This document shows, one piece after another, positions 1-6,043 of a DNA stretch of 8,376 nt. Source of the stretch: Fimadaptatus sp963928645. GTDB lineage: Bacteria > Bacillota > Clostridia > Christensenellales > Aristaeellaceae. Position 1 is the stretch's first letter, and every line of letters starts with the position of its first letter. The translations under genes and the position numbers were made by a program. Below the pieces are notes generated by a model that worked only from the letters and a program-made list of their open reading frames with translations, searched no databases and had not been told where the DNA came from. The stretch is from the NCBI GenBank assembly GCA_963928645.1, contig CAWVGT010000293.1, positions 1-8,376 on the forward strand, written 5' to 3'.

Positions 1-485
1 GGCACGAATGGCTGCGCAGTGTGCGGTATTTTGTGGATGTGTATAGTTGCCGTCTGGATGCAACGCGAAGAGTCGAGTGGCATGCAAAATGATCAGGCGG
101 TGTATTCGCCGCCAAAATGCGGCGCGAATGGTTCAGCGGCGTACAGTATGCCGAGGCTGTGGATATTCGCAGTCTGCATGCGGCACGAATGGCTGCGCAG
201 TGTGCGGTATTTTGTGGATGTGTATAGTTGCCGTCTGGATGCAACGCGAAGGGATGCGCGGCATGCAAAATGATCAAGCTGTGTATTCGCCGCCAGAATG
301 CGGCGCGTATGGTTGAGCGGCGTACAGTATGTCGAGGCTGTGGATATTTGCAGTTTGCATGCGGCACGAATGGCTGCGCAGTGTTCAGTATTTTGCGGAT
401 GTGGATATTCATTGTATAGATACAGCGCGAAGTTTGCGCGGCGTACAAGACGTCGGGACTGTGGATATCCGCCGTTTAAGTGCAG
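1..485. repeat. Degenerate ~60-bp tandem repeat array with 181-bp higher-order period
   Basis: Eight units begin at about 3, 64, 123, 184, 245, 304, 365 and 426, each opening with C(A/G)CGAA-like sequence, and the unit lengths are 59-61 bp. Every third unit is much more alike: 1-181 and 182-362 differ at only about a dozen positions, and the first 70 bases are identical. This gives a three-unit higher-order repeat of 181 bp. The third higher-order copy starts at 363 and decays after its first unit. Most units contain TGTGGATAT or TGTGGATGT. The array runs off the left edge, so its true size is unknown. Because the units are 59, 60 or 61 bp and 181 is not a multiple of three, no reading frame is kept across units. 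I read it as non-coding satellite-like DNA and cannot assign a function. Confidence 0.85.
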
Positions 486-561
486 CGCCGGGCCGTCGCG
501 CCCGGTATAGCTGAGCGCCGCCTGACGCATCCCGGGCTGCGTGAATTGTGCATATCAAATT
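486..561. other. Spacer between tandem array and inverted element pair
   Basis: This is a short junction with no gene. It begins with a small GC-rich hairpin: CCGGGC at 488-493 pairs with GCCCGG at 500-505 around a 6-nt loop. No T-tract follows, so it is not a convincing terminator. The rest shows no repeat unit and no homology to the element that starts at 562. Confidence 0.5.
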
Positions 562-587
562 GGGGCGCCCGGTCGGTCGGGCGCCCC
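562..587. repeat. GC-rich hairpin repeat, copy A
   Basis: A perfect 10-bp stem, GGGGCGCCCG (562-571) with CGGGCGCCCC (578-587), encloses the loop GTCGGT. It lies at the left boundary of the inverted element pair. No T-run follows on either strand, so an intrinsic terminator is unlikely. Confidence 0.85.
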
Positions 588-781
588 GCAGCCTATTGAC
601 AAAGTGTGCTGCACACGTCCTGCTTGGCTGAACGTGCAACAGCAGTCGGCAGAACATGCAAATCCAAACAAAACGCCGCCTATATTCAGAAGGCTTTCGC
701 AGCATCGCCCAAGCGCTGTTCCAACTAAGCCGTTTTGCACCAAACCTGCTGTCCGGCTGCCGGGCTTTGTCAACGCTCCGT

Positions 782-805
782 GGGGCGCCGGTCGGTCGGG
801 CGCCC
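782..805. repeat. GC-rich hairpin repeat, copy B (central)
   Basis: This is the same hairpin as at 562-587, with single-base losses that shorten the stem: GGGCGCC (783-789) pairs with GGCGCCC (799-805). It marks the symmetry centre of the 562-1023 inverted repeat, with TTTGTCAA to its left and TTGACAAA to its right. Confidence 0.8.
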
Positions 806-997
806 GCAGGCCGTTGACAAACTGCGCCGGCCGGACAGCCAGTTTTACCCTAAACAACTTTTTGAAACATACTATTGATGATGTTACAAACTCGGTCTGC
901 TGCAAGCGGCATCCCGCGTTAATTCGCATGCTTTGCTGGCTACTGTTGCGGGTTTGGCAAAACAGACCTTGGGCGGCTTATTTTGTCAATAGACTGC

Positions 998-1023
998 GGG
1001 GCGCCCGGTCGGTCGGGCGCCCC
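998..1023. repeat. GC-rich hairpin repeat, copy C
   Basis: Stem (998-1007 with 1014-1023) and loop GTCGGT (1008-1013) are identical to copy A. Its flank is the reverse complement of the copy A flank, yet the loop keeps the same orientation. It bounds the right side of the element pair, facing the end of the minus-strand operon. Confidence 0.85.
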
Positions 1024-1183
1024 AGCTAGCTATCACGCGCAAGCGGTAAACGATCGTATGTCGAATATTCAAGCCACACAAACGCTACGCCCGCGATATG
1101 ACCTCGACCGCAGCCGTCGAGCGGTTCAACCATAGCGCGCGGGCCCGGGCGTCAATTCCGGTTGGCCTGATGGCTTGCAATGT
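1024..1183. other. Intergenic stretch, nothing recognised
   Basis: These 160 bases separate the repeat region from the stop codon of the minus-strand metallo-beta-lactamase gene. I see no ORF with a ribosome binding site, no tRNA-like fold, and no hairpin followed by a T-tract on the minus strand. The terminator of the hflX operon is therefore not identified. Confidence 0.5.
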
Positions 1184-2269
1184 TCAGGGCTTACAGTTGC
1201 CGCAAGGCGAGTACCCGGCCGCTATGGCCTGCTCGCGCGAGGCCAGCACCACGCGGTTCTCCTCGGCGGGCAGCGTGCCGCAGCTGGGCAGGTGGAACTT
1301 GTGCGTGTTCACGTTGCCTATGTAGTAGCCGGTGCCCGCGCCGCCCGTGCTGTTAAAGCTGCCGCCGCCGCCGATAATGCCCGCCGCGTCGCCCGCGCCC
1401 TCGACGTCGTCCCAGGGCGCGTCGATCACGCTCAGCGTCGCGCCGTCGCTGATTGCTATCAGGTCGCCGAACAGGTCGGTGCGCAGCACCTGCGCGCCCG
1501 CCTCGGCCAGCCGGTCGAGCGTCGCGGCGTGCGGGTGGCCGAAGTCGTTGACCGCGCCCACCGATATCACCGCCCACGCGGGGCTGACCTGCTCAAGCAG
1601 CGCCGCGCTGCTTGAGCTCGAGCTGCCGTGGTGGCCGACCTTGATCAGATCGGCCTTGAGCTGCGCGCCCGAGTCGAGCAGCGCCTGCTCCTCGGCCTCG
1701 CCGGCATCGCCCATCAGCAGCAGCGCCGTGTCGCCGTAGCTCACGCGCAGCACTATCGAGTTGTCGTTGACCGCCTCGAGCTCGCTCGCGGGCGCCAGCA
1801 CGCTTATCTGCGCGCCGCCCAGCGTCAGCTCGTCGCCGGCGCCGAGCGTGGCCAGCGCAAGGCCCTGCGCCTCCGCGGCCTGTACGTAGTCGTTGAACGC
1901 CTGCTCTGAGTACTCGGTCGCGCTGGAGTACGCCGCCTCAGCCGTGGCCACCTCCAGCGCCGCGCTGAACCCGCCGGCGTGGTCGGAGTGGGGATGGGTG
2001 TTTATCGCGTACTTGAGCTGGGCTATGCCCAGCGCCTTGAGCAGCGCCGCCACGCGCTCGCCGCCCTCCGCCGGGCCGGCGTCCACCAGCATGTGTTCGC
2101 CGTCGCAGCTTATAATGCAGCCGTCGCCCTGGCCGACGTCCACGAAGTACGCGCTCAGCTCGGCGCGCGCCGCGCCCGCCGCCAGGAGCAGCGCGCACAG
2201 CAGTATCAGCGCCACGGCGCGCCTCAGGCTGCGCAGCGGGCCGGTGCGGCCATGTTCAGTCGTGTGCAT
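1184..2269 (-). CDS. Secreted ComEC-like metallo-beta-lactamase-fold protein with Cys-rich tail
   Basis: This is a 361-residue protein of the soluble ComEC/Rec2 C-terminal-domain type: an MBL-fold hydrolase without the competence channel. The N-terminus has basic residues followed by a hydrophobic stretch (about 18-34) and an ARA-E site near residue 36, suggesting Sec export. The MBL core starts with YFVDVGQGD (41-49). The metal-binding HPHSDH lies at 92-97, MGDA with D188 follows, then VGHHGSS (H213/H214), and a late GHPH (245-247). After a Gly/Ser/Thr linker, the last ~48 residues form an Ada-like metal-binding module, with YIGNVNTHKFH and Cys at about 330, 356 and 359 (CGNC). The start is ATG at 2269, with AGGAGG 9 nt upstream inside hflX. 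Start and hflX stop overlap as TGATG, so translation is coupled. The likely role is an extracytoplasmic phosphodiesterase or nuclease-like hydrolase. The substrate is unknown, and no competence genes are in view. Confidence 0.88.
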   Translation of the reverse strand: MHTTEHGRTGPLRSLRRAVALILLCALLLAAGAARAELSAYFVDVGQGDGCIISCDGEHMLVDAGPAEGGERVAALLKALGIAQLKYAINTHPHSDHAGGFSAALEVATAEAAYSSATEYSEQAFNDYVQAAEAQGLALATLGAGDELTLGGAQISVLAPASELEAVNDNSIVLRVSYGDTALLLMGDAGEAEEQALLDSGAQLKADLIKVGHHGSSSSSSAALLEQVSPAWAVISVGAVNDFGHPHAATLDRLAEAGAQVLRTDLFGDLIAISDGATLSVIDAPWDDVEGAGDAAGIIGGGGSFNSTGGAGTGYYIGNVNTHKFHLPSCGTLPAEENRVVLASREQAIAAGYSPCGNCKP

Positions 2270-4065
2270 CACGCTTCGCCTCCTCTTTCGCCCGCGGGCG
2301 TCACGCTGCCCGGCGGCAGCTCGCGCGATATGCGCTCCAGCGTTATCGCGTCGACCAGCGCGGTTATCAGCGTGCCCTCGTCGGTGTATTCCTCGGATAT
2401 GACCTTGCCCTGCGCGTGCACGCGGCCGACCAGCTGGCCCTGCGCGTAGGGCACCAGTATGCGCACGCGGCTGAGCAGCGCGGCGGCGCGGCGCTGTATC
2501 TCGCGCGCGAGCTCGCCCAGGCCCTCGCCGGTGCGCGCCGACACGTACAGCTGGCCCCGGGGCAGCGGCGCCCGCTCGGATAGCAGGTCGCACTTGTTGT
2601 GCACCTCGATCACGGGCTTGTCGGCCGCGCCCAGCTGCGCCAGCACCTCGGATACGACCCGGCGCTGCTGAGCGCATTCGGGGTTGGCGGCGTCGGACAC
2701 CACGACCAGCACGTCGGCCTGCACGACCTCCTCGAGCGTGGCCCTGAACGCGCTGACCAGCTCGTGGGGCAGCTTGTTTATGAAGCCCACGGTGTCGATT
2801 ATCAGGCAGCTCTGGTTGTCGGGCAGCTCGAGCTTGCGCGTGGTGGTGTCCAGCGTCGCGAACAGCTTGTCCTCGGCCAGCACATCCGCGCCCGCCAGCC
2901 GGTTGAGCAGCGTCGACTTGCCGGCGTTGGTGTAGCCCACCAGCGCCACCAGCGGCACGCCGTTTTTCTGGCGCTGCCGGCGCTGCAGCTCGCGCCGCGA
3001 CTCCAGCTCGCGCAGGCTGTCGGTCAGGTTGGATATGCGGCGGCGGATGTAGCGCCGGTCCTGCTCGAGCTTGCTCTCGCCGGGGCCGCGCGTGCCTATG
3101 CCGCCCGCCAGCCGGCTCAGCGCCGTGCCCTGGCCCATCAGCCGCGGCAGCCGGTACTGGAGCTGGGCCAGCTCGACCTGGAGCTTGCCCTCGCTGGAGC
3201 GCGCGCGCTGGGCGAATATGTCCAGTATCAGCCCGGTGCGGTCGACGCACTTGACGCCCAGTCGCTCCTCCAGGTTGCGCAGCTGCGCGCCGGTCAGCTC
3301 GTCGTCGAATATGCAGACGTCCGCGTCCAGCGCCTGCGCGCTCAGCGCGAGCTGCTCGACCTTGCCCGAGCCTATGTAGGTGGCCGGGTCGGGCTTGGGC
3401 AGCTTCTGCAGCACGCGCTCGATCACCAGCGCGCCCGCGGTGTCGGCCAGAGCGGCCAGCTCGCTCAGCGACTCGGCGCTGTCCACCGACACCAGCAGCG
3501 CGCGCTCCTGCGCGTCCTCCACGCCCGAGCTGGCGCGCACGCGGCTGTCGGCCAGCGCTATCTCGCGCATCCACTCCTCCTGCGGCAGGCGCTCCACGTC
3601 CACGTGCGGGTACTCTATCACCTCGGCCATGCCGTCGCGCATTTCGCCCAGGAAGCCCACGCCTATCTCGCGCGCGCTGCCCGCGACCACGCTGACCGCC
3701 GCCATCGCGTCGAAGTTCATCGTGCGCAGCGCCTGCCGGTCCACGCCCGACAGCCGCGCCTCGCCCTCGGGGTGGGTGTGTATGCAGCGTATCATCGACA
3801 GCCGGCCCGGGTTGCGCCTAAGCCTCAGGCTCTTGAGCGGCACGCTCTCCGGCCCGCCCACCGTTATGTCCAGCACCCGCCCGTCCCGGCTGATGTACAC
3901 GCTGACCTCGCGGTTGCACTGGCCCGAGAACGCCGCGATCCGGTCGATCAGCTCCCGCGGCGCAAAGCAGTCGCCGTCTATGTCCAGCTCGTACAGCGCG
4001 CGCAGCCGGTCCAGCGCCGACTGCCGTATGCCCTCGATGTTTCCGTTTATGTTGTTTTCGCCCAT
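2269..4065 (-). CDS. hflX: Ribosome-associated GTPase HflX, long clostridial form with N-terminal JAMM-like domain
   Basis: HflX binds 50S subunits and splits stalled or hibernating 70S ribosomes using GTP. This 598-residue protein has the HflX glycine-rich GIGTRGPGESKLE at about 322-334, and the full GTPase set: G1 GYTNAGKST (377-385), G2 threonines in DTTTR (406-410), G3 DTVGF (424-428), G4 NKCD (490-493) and G5 SARTGEG (about 509-515). Typical HflX is about 430 residues. The extra ~185 N-terminal residues contain HTHP (96-99) followed by S106 and D109, which fits the JAMM/MPN+ pattern HxHx7SxxD, with E53 a possible upstream glutamate. From memory, long clostridial HflX proteins share this extension. 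The ATG at 4065 has AGGAGG 4 nt upstream. The gene starts a two-gene operon with the downstream MBL protein. Confidence 0.95.
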   Translation of the reverse strand: MGENNINGNIEGIRQSALDRLRALYELDIDGDCFAPRELIDRIAAFSGQCNREVSVYISRDGRVLDITVGGPESVPLKSLRLRRNPGRLSMIRCIHTHPEGEARLSGVDRQALRTMNFDAMAAVSVVAGSAREIGVGFLGEMRDGMAEVIEYPHVDVERLPQEEWMREIALADSRVRASSGVEDAQERALLVSVDSAESLSELAALADTAGALVIERVLQKLPKPDPATYIGSGKVEQLALSAQALDADVCIFDDELTGAQLRNLEERLGVKCVDRTGLILDIFAQRARSSEGKLQVELAQLQYRLPRLMGQGTALSRLAGGIGTRGPGESKLEQDRRYIRRRISNLTDSLRELESRRELQRRQRQKNGVPLVALVGYTNAGKSTLLNRLAGADVLAEDKLFATLDTTTRKLELPDNQSCLIIDTVGFINKLPHELVSAFRATLEEVVQADVLVVVSDAANPECAQQRRVVSEVLAQLGAADKPVIEVHNKCDLLSERAPLPRGQLYVSARTGEGLGELAREIQRRAAALLSRVRILVPYAQGQLVGRVHAQGKVISEEYTDEGTLITALVDAITLERISRELPPGSVTPAGERGGEA

Positions 4066-4117
4066 AGCTCCTCCTGTCCTTGAGCGCCCGATGCGGCGCT
4101 TGTTGTGCGGCAGCTAT

Positions 4118-4145
4118 ATTATACCATGTTTTGGGCAAATGTAAA
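4118..4145 (-). promoter_or_regulatory. Sigma-70 promoter for hflX operon
   Basis: On the minus strand, TTTACA (4145-4140) and TATAAT (4123-4118) are separated by 16 bp. The -10 box is consensus and the -35 box has one mismatch. It points at hflX with a leader of about 45-50 nt. The 14-bp palindrome at 4144-4157 touches the -35 box. Confidence 0.75.
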
Positions 4146-4157
4146 GTAAATTTACTT
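4144..4157. promoter_or_regulatory. 14-bp perfect palindrome, candidate operator
   Basis: AAGTAAATTTACTT is a perfect 14-bp inverted repeat lying against the -35 box of the hflX promoter, in otherwise GC-rich DNA. Its position suits a repressor or activator site. I cannot name a regulator family for it, and an AT-rich palindrome could arise by chance. Confidence 0.4.
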
Positions 4158-4218
4158 GACACAAATTGAGGCCGGGCAAAGTTAAATGGTTTCACCCCGA
4201 GCGTTTACCGGGCGCGGC

Positions 4219-4247
4219 TTGACACCCCGGCGCGCGCGGGGTATAAT
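4219..4247 (+). promoter_or_regulatory. Consensus sigma-70 promoter for the TSCPD gene
   Basis: TTGACA (4219-4224) and TATAAT (4242-4247) are both perfect consensus hexamers with the optimal 17-bp spacer. Transcription would start near 4254, giving a leader of about 35 nt before the ATG at 4289. It should be a strong housekeeping promoter. Confidence 0.9.
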
Positions 4248-4275
4248 CTCATGACGCGATAAAAGGCGAAATTGC

Positions 4276-4282
4276 GGGAGGA
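4276..4282 (+). promoter_or_regulatory. Ribosome binding site that fixes the TSCPD start
   Basis: GGGAGGA lies directly against an ATG at 4283, leaving no spacer, but it is about 7 nt from the in-frame ATG at 4289. The latter gives the usual spacing and the MYxYKT start typical of this family, so 4289 is preferred. Confidence 0.75.
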
Positions 4283-4288
4283 ATGGAT

Positions 4289-4540
4289 ATGTACGTATAC
4301 AAGACGCGCGGCACCTGTTCAAAGGCGATAGAGATAGAGGTAAACGGCGACACGATCGACCAGGTGCGGTTCATAAACGGCTGCAAGGGCAACACGCAGG
4401 GCGTGTCCAGGCTGGTCGCGGGCATGAAGGTGGACGAGGTGATAAGGCGGCTCAAGGGCATACCGTGCCAGGGCGCGACGTCGTGCCCGGATCAGCTGGC
4501 GCGGGCGCTGGAGGAGATGAAGGCGCAGGGGCTGTGCTGA
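4289..4540 (+). CDS. TSCPD domain protein (TIGR03905 family)
   Basis: This is an 83-residue cytosolic protein that is nearly all TSCPD domain. It opens with MYVYKTRGTCS and contains FINGCKGNTQG (29-39), the GMKVDEVI segment (45-52) and the signature GATSCPDQLARAL (62-74). Conserved cysteines are C10, C32, C60 and C66, with an extra one at the C-terminus. Related TSCPD domains occur at the end of some class II (B12-dependent) ribonucleotide reductases. The free-standing TIGR03905 form is common in Clostridia and has no established function. It is monocistronic here, with its own consensus promoter and an intrinsic terminator, so it is transcribed separately from the ATP synthase operon. A metal-binding or redox role for the cysteines is plausible but inferred. 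Confidence 0.92.
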   Translation: MYVYKTRGTCSKAIEIEVNGDTIDQVRFINGCKGNTQGVSRLVAGMKVDEVIRRLKGIPCQGATSCPDQLARALEEMKAQGLC

Positions 4541-4577
4541 GGCGCGCGGGGGGCGCGCGACAGGGCAAAAGCGCGAG

Positions 4578-4635
4578 CGCGCGCGGGCCGGCAAAGAGCA
4601 GAGCGGCCCGCGCGCGTGTTTTACGCGCATTTTTT
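4578..4635 (+). terminator. Intrinsic terminator after the TSCPD gene
   Basis: A perfect 13-bp GC-only stem (4578-4590 with 4604-4616) encloses a 13-nt loop. It is followed by TGTTTTA immediately and by a six-T run at 4630-4635. The position, 38 nt past the stop codon and just before the next promoter, fits rho-independent termination that insulates the ATP synthase operon. Confidence 0.8.
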
Positions 4636-4658
4636 ACTGATATGACTTTTTTTCGTGC

Positions 4659-4686
4659 TTTACATTAACGCGGGCGGGCGTATAAT
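4659..4686 (+). promoter_or_regulatory. Sigma-70 promoter for the ATP synthase operon
   Basis: TTTACA (4659-4664) and TATAAT (4681-4686) are separated by 16 bp, the same -35 and spacer as the hflX promoter. It gives a leader of about 65-70 nt before the first gene at 4760. Confidence 0.75.
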
Positions 4687-4759
4687 GAGTACGACAAAAT
4701 TAGCCGCAAAAGCGACGCGAGAGCGCCGCGGCGCCGTACACAAAAGGAGGCGGCATAAG

Positions 4760-5023
4760 ATGTGGTGGACCGTGTTTCCCGGCATCGCGGTGGGAGTGTT
4801 CCAGGTATACGCGATGCGGGTATACATGCGCGGGCTGGGCGCGGGCGGCAGGGGATTGCGCAAGCGGGTGGTCACGGGGCTGATAAACGCTGTCCTGGTG
4901 CTGGGGCTGCTGATCGGCTGCGCGTGCGTGTCGCCCGAGTCGCTCATGTGGGGCGCGGGAGGCATGTGCGGCTGCATGATACTGCTGACGCTTGTGCTGT
5001 TCATCAGGTCGATAGACAACTAA
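4760..5023 (+). CDS. atpI: Small membrane protein, AtpI-like, first gene of ATP synthase operon
   Basis: This is an 87-residue hydrophobic protein with three predicted membrane segments, about 2-19, 37-57 and 62-82, and a basic loop (GGRGLRKR, 29-36) between the first two. AtpI-type proteins sit upstream of atpB in many Firmicutes and assist assembly of the c-ring or Mg2+/Na+ handling. Position, size and the layout of the segments fit, but similarity cannot be proven by eye because the family is poorly conserved. Compared with the usual ~120-residue AtpI with four segments, it appears to lack the first. AAGGAGG ends at 4750, 9 nt before the ATG at 4760, which decides this start over an upstream in-frame ATG at 4655 that lies before the promoter -10 box. 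The stop is 18 nt before atpB. Confidence 0.65.
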   Translation: MWWTVFPGIAVGVFQVYAMRVYMRGLGAGGRGLRKRVVTGLINAVLVLGLLIGCACVSPESLMWGAGGMCGCMILLTLVLFIRSIDN

Positions 5024-5041
5024 GGGCAGGTGATTAAACGC

Positions 5042-5728
5042 ATGGAAAACTTCACGGTTGAGGTCAGCCCCGAGACCTTTGAATGGCTGGGGCTCACGAT
5101 CAGCCAGTCGCAGGTGACTCTGTTCATAGTCTCGCTGCTGCTGCTGGCGTTTGGGCTGGTGTTCAGGTTCTGCCTGTTCCCCAGGTTCACCGAGCGCCCG
5201 GGCAAGTTTCAGAACGTCATAGAGCTGCTGGTGGAGGCCGCCGGCAAGATGGCCGACTCCAACCTGCACGGCAGGTGCGCGGGGCTGTACGCCTACTCGT
5301 TCTCGATGATGGTGCTGATGGTCACGAGCTACCTGATGGAGCTGCTGGGCATGCGCATACCCGCGACCGATTTCAACTTCACGTTCGCGGTGGCGGTCAT
5401 GTCGCTGGTGGTGATAGTGTTCTACGGCGTCAAGTACAAGGGCGGCTGGGGGTACATCAAGTCGTTTGGCAAGCCGCTGGGCATAATGTGGCCGTTCAGG
5501 GTGCTGAGCGAGCTGCTGATACCGGTGTCGCTGTCGTGCCGAATGTTCGGCAACATGTTCGCGGCGATGGTCGTCATGGAGATAGTCTACCAGGCGATGT
5601 CGTACTTTGCGATAGGCGTGCCGGCGATACTGGCGCTGTACTTCAATCTGTTCGACGTGGCGATACAGGTGTACATTTTCGTGACGCTGACGCAGATATT
5701 CACCGGCGAGGCGATCGAGGAAGAATGA
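5042..5728 (+). CDS. atpB: F-type ATP synthase subunit a
   Basis: This is the 228-residue integral membrane stator subunit of Fo, which forms the ion half-channels against the c-ring. Several hydrophobic helices are visible: about 24-45, 84-104, 112-131, 155-185 and 190-220. The hallmark helix reads SLSCRMFGNM, with the essential arginine at R167 (equivalent to E. coli R210), followed by GNM as in the family. The C-terminal helix carries QVYIFVTLTQIF. Length is close to the short clostridial AtpB. The start is ATG at 5042, with AGGTG about 9 nt upstream. An in-frame GTG at 5030 overlaps that Shine-Dalgarno site and is unlikely. The gene is 49 nt from atpE in the same operon. Confidence 0.95.
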   Translation: MENFTVEVSPETFEWLGLTISQSQVTLFIVSLLLLAFGLVFRFCLFPRFTERPGKFQNVIELLVEAAGKMADSNLHGRCAGLYAYSFSMMVLMVTSYLMELLGMRIPATDFNFTFAVAVMSLVVIVFYGVKYKGGWGYIKSFGKPLGIMWPFRVLSELLIPVSLSCRMFGNMFAAMVVMEIVYQAMSYFAIGVPAILALYFNLFDVAIQVYIFVTLTQIFTGEAIEEE

Positions 5729-5777
5729 TCCGGGTGGATCCGACTGATACTGTTTAACTTGATTGGAGGATGTTTTT

Positions 5778-5999
5778 ATGAGCGGTTTGATAGCTCTGGC
5801 CGCGGCGATAGCGGTGTTTACGGGCATAGGCGCAGGTATTGGCATATCCCTGGCGACGAGCAAGGCGGTCGAGTCGATAGCGCGGCAGCCCGAGGCGAGC
5901 GGCAAGATACAGTCGGTCATGATGCTGGGCGCGGTGCTGGCCGAGTCCACGGCAATATACGGCCTGGTCATAGCGATACTGCTGTACCTGAAGGTCTGA
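5778..5999 (+). CDS. atpE: F-type ATP synthase subunit c
   Basis: This 73-residue hairpin of two membrane helices assembles into the rotating c-ring. Helix 1 (about 3-26) contains GIGAGIGI, the polar loop is ARQPEASGK (35-43), and helix 2 carries the ion-binding carboxylate E56 in LAESTAIY (54-61). S57, T58 and Y61 match residues used by Na+-type rings such as Ilyobacter tartaricus. The position equivalent to Q32 of that protein is I23 here, so the Na+ signature is incomplete and ion specificity is uncertain. GGAGG (5765-5769) lies 8 nt before the ATG. An upstream in-frame ATG at 5763 precedes this site and is rejected. No signal-like extension is present. Confidence 0.96.
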   Translation: MSGLIALAAAIAVFTGIGAGIGISLATSKAVESIARQPEASGKIQSVMMLGAVLAESTAIYGLVIAILLYLKV

Positions 6000-6043
6000 G
6001 CGCGCCGCGATGCGGCAGGTAGAAATATTCGGGTGGTGAAATT

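Larger units (their letters stand above)
562..1023. mobile_element. Inverted pair of ~240-bp MITE-like or BIME-like elements
   Basis: The reverse complement of the left half (about 562-790) aligns along its whole length with the right half (about 797-1023), giving a 462-bp imperfect inverted repeat centred near 793. Matching landmarks include TTGACAAA at 596-603 and 814-821 and its complement TTTGTCAA at 766-773 and 982-989, so each copy has TTGACAAA ends facing inward (178 and 176 bp). GCTGTCCGGC (748-757) matches CCGGACAGCC (831-840). The 28-mer at 636-663 matches the complement of 922-949 at 22 of 28 positions. GC-rich hairpins sit at both ends and in the centre. No transposase or plausible protein is encoded. 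The architecture fits a non-autonomous element inserted twice, or a BIME-like pair of palindromes. Whether it moves is inference, since no target duplication was found. Confidence 0.65.

Noticed and set aside
19..530. Several short ORFs with repeated peptide pieces in the tandem array
   Set aside because: Unit lengths of 59-61 bp shift the frame from unit to unit, and no ORF has a convincing ribosome binding site.
596..821. TTGACA motifs as promoter -35 boxes
   Set aside because: None has a TATAAT-like hexamer 16-18 bp downstream, and the motif occurs symmetrically as an element end.
1..1023. CRISPR array
   Set aside because: The tandem units are contiguous without unique spacers, and the three hairpins are about 215 bp apart with homologous DNA between them. 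No cas gene is seen.
998..1023. Hairpin C as terminator of the hflX operon
   Set aside because: It is about 160 nt past the stop codon and no T-tract follows on the minus strand.
541..1029. 162-codon ORF across the inverted elements
   Set aside because: It runs through both inverted copies and all three hairpins, so the two halves would encode opposite strands of the same element. It has no ribosome binding site and no recognisable domain.
2270..3574. Long upstream extension of the metallo-beta-lactamase frame
   Set aside because: It lies entirely antiparallel-frame inside hflX, is a low-complexity Ala/Arg/Gly translation without domains, and the ATG at 2269 has a good ribosome binding site.
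4156..4187. Second plus-strand promoter starting at TTGACA 4156-4161
   Set aside because: No acceptable -10 hexamer lies at 16-18 bp, and a perfect promoter exists at 4219-4247.
5030..5041. GTG start for atpB at 5030
   Set aside because: It overlaps the likely Shine-Dalgarno sequence. ATG at 5042 has normal spacing and gives a normal subunit a N-terminus.
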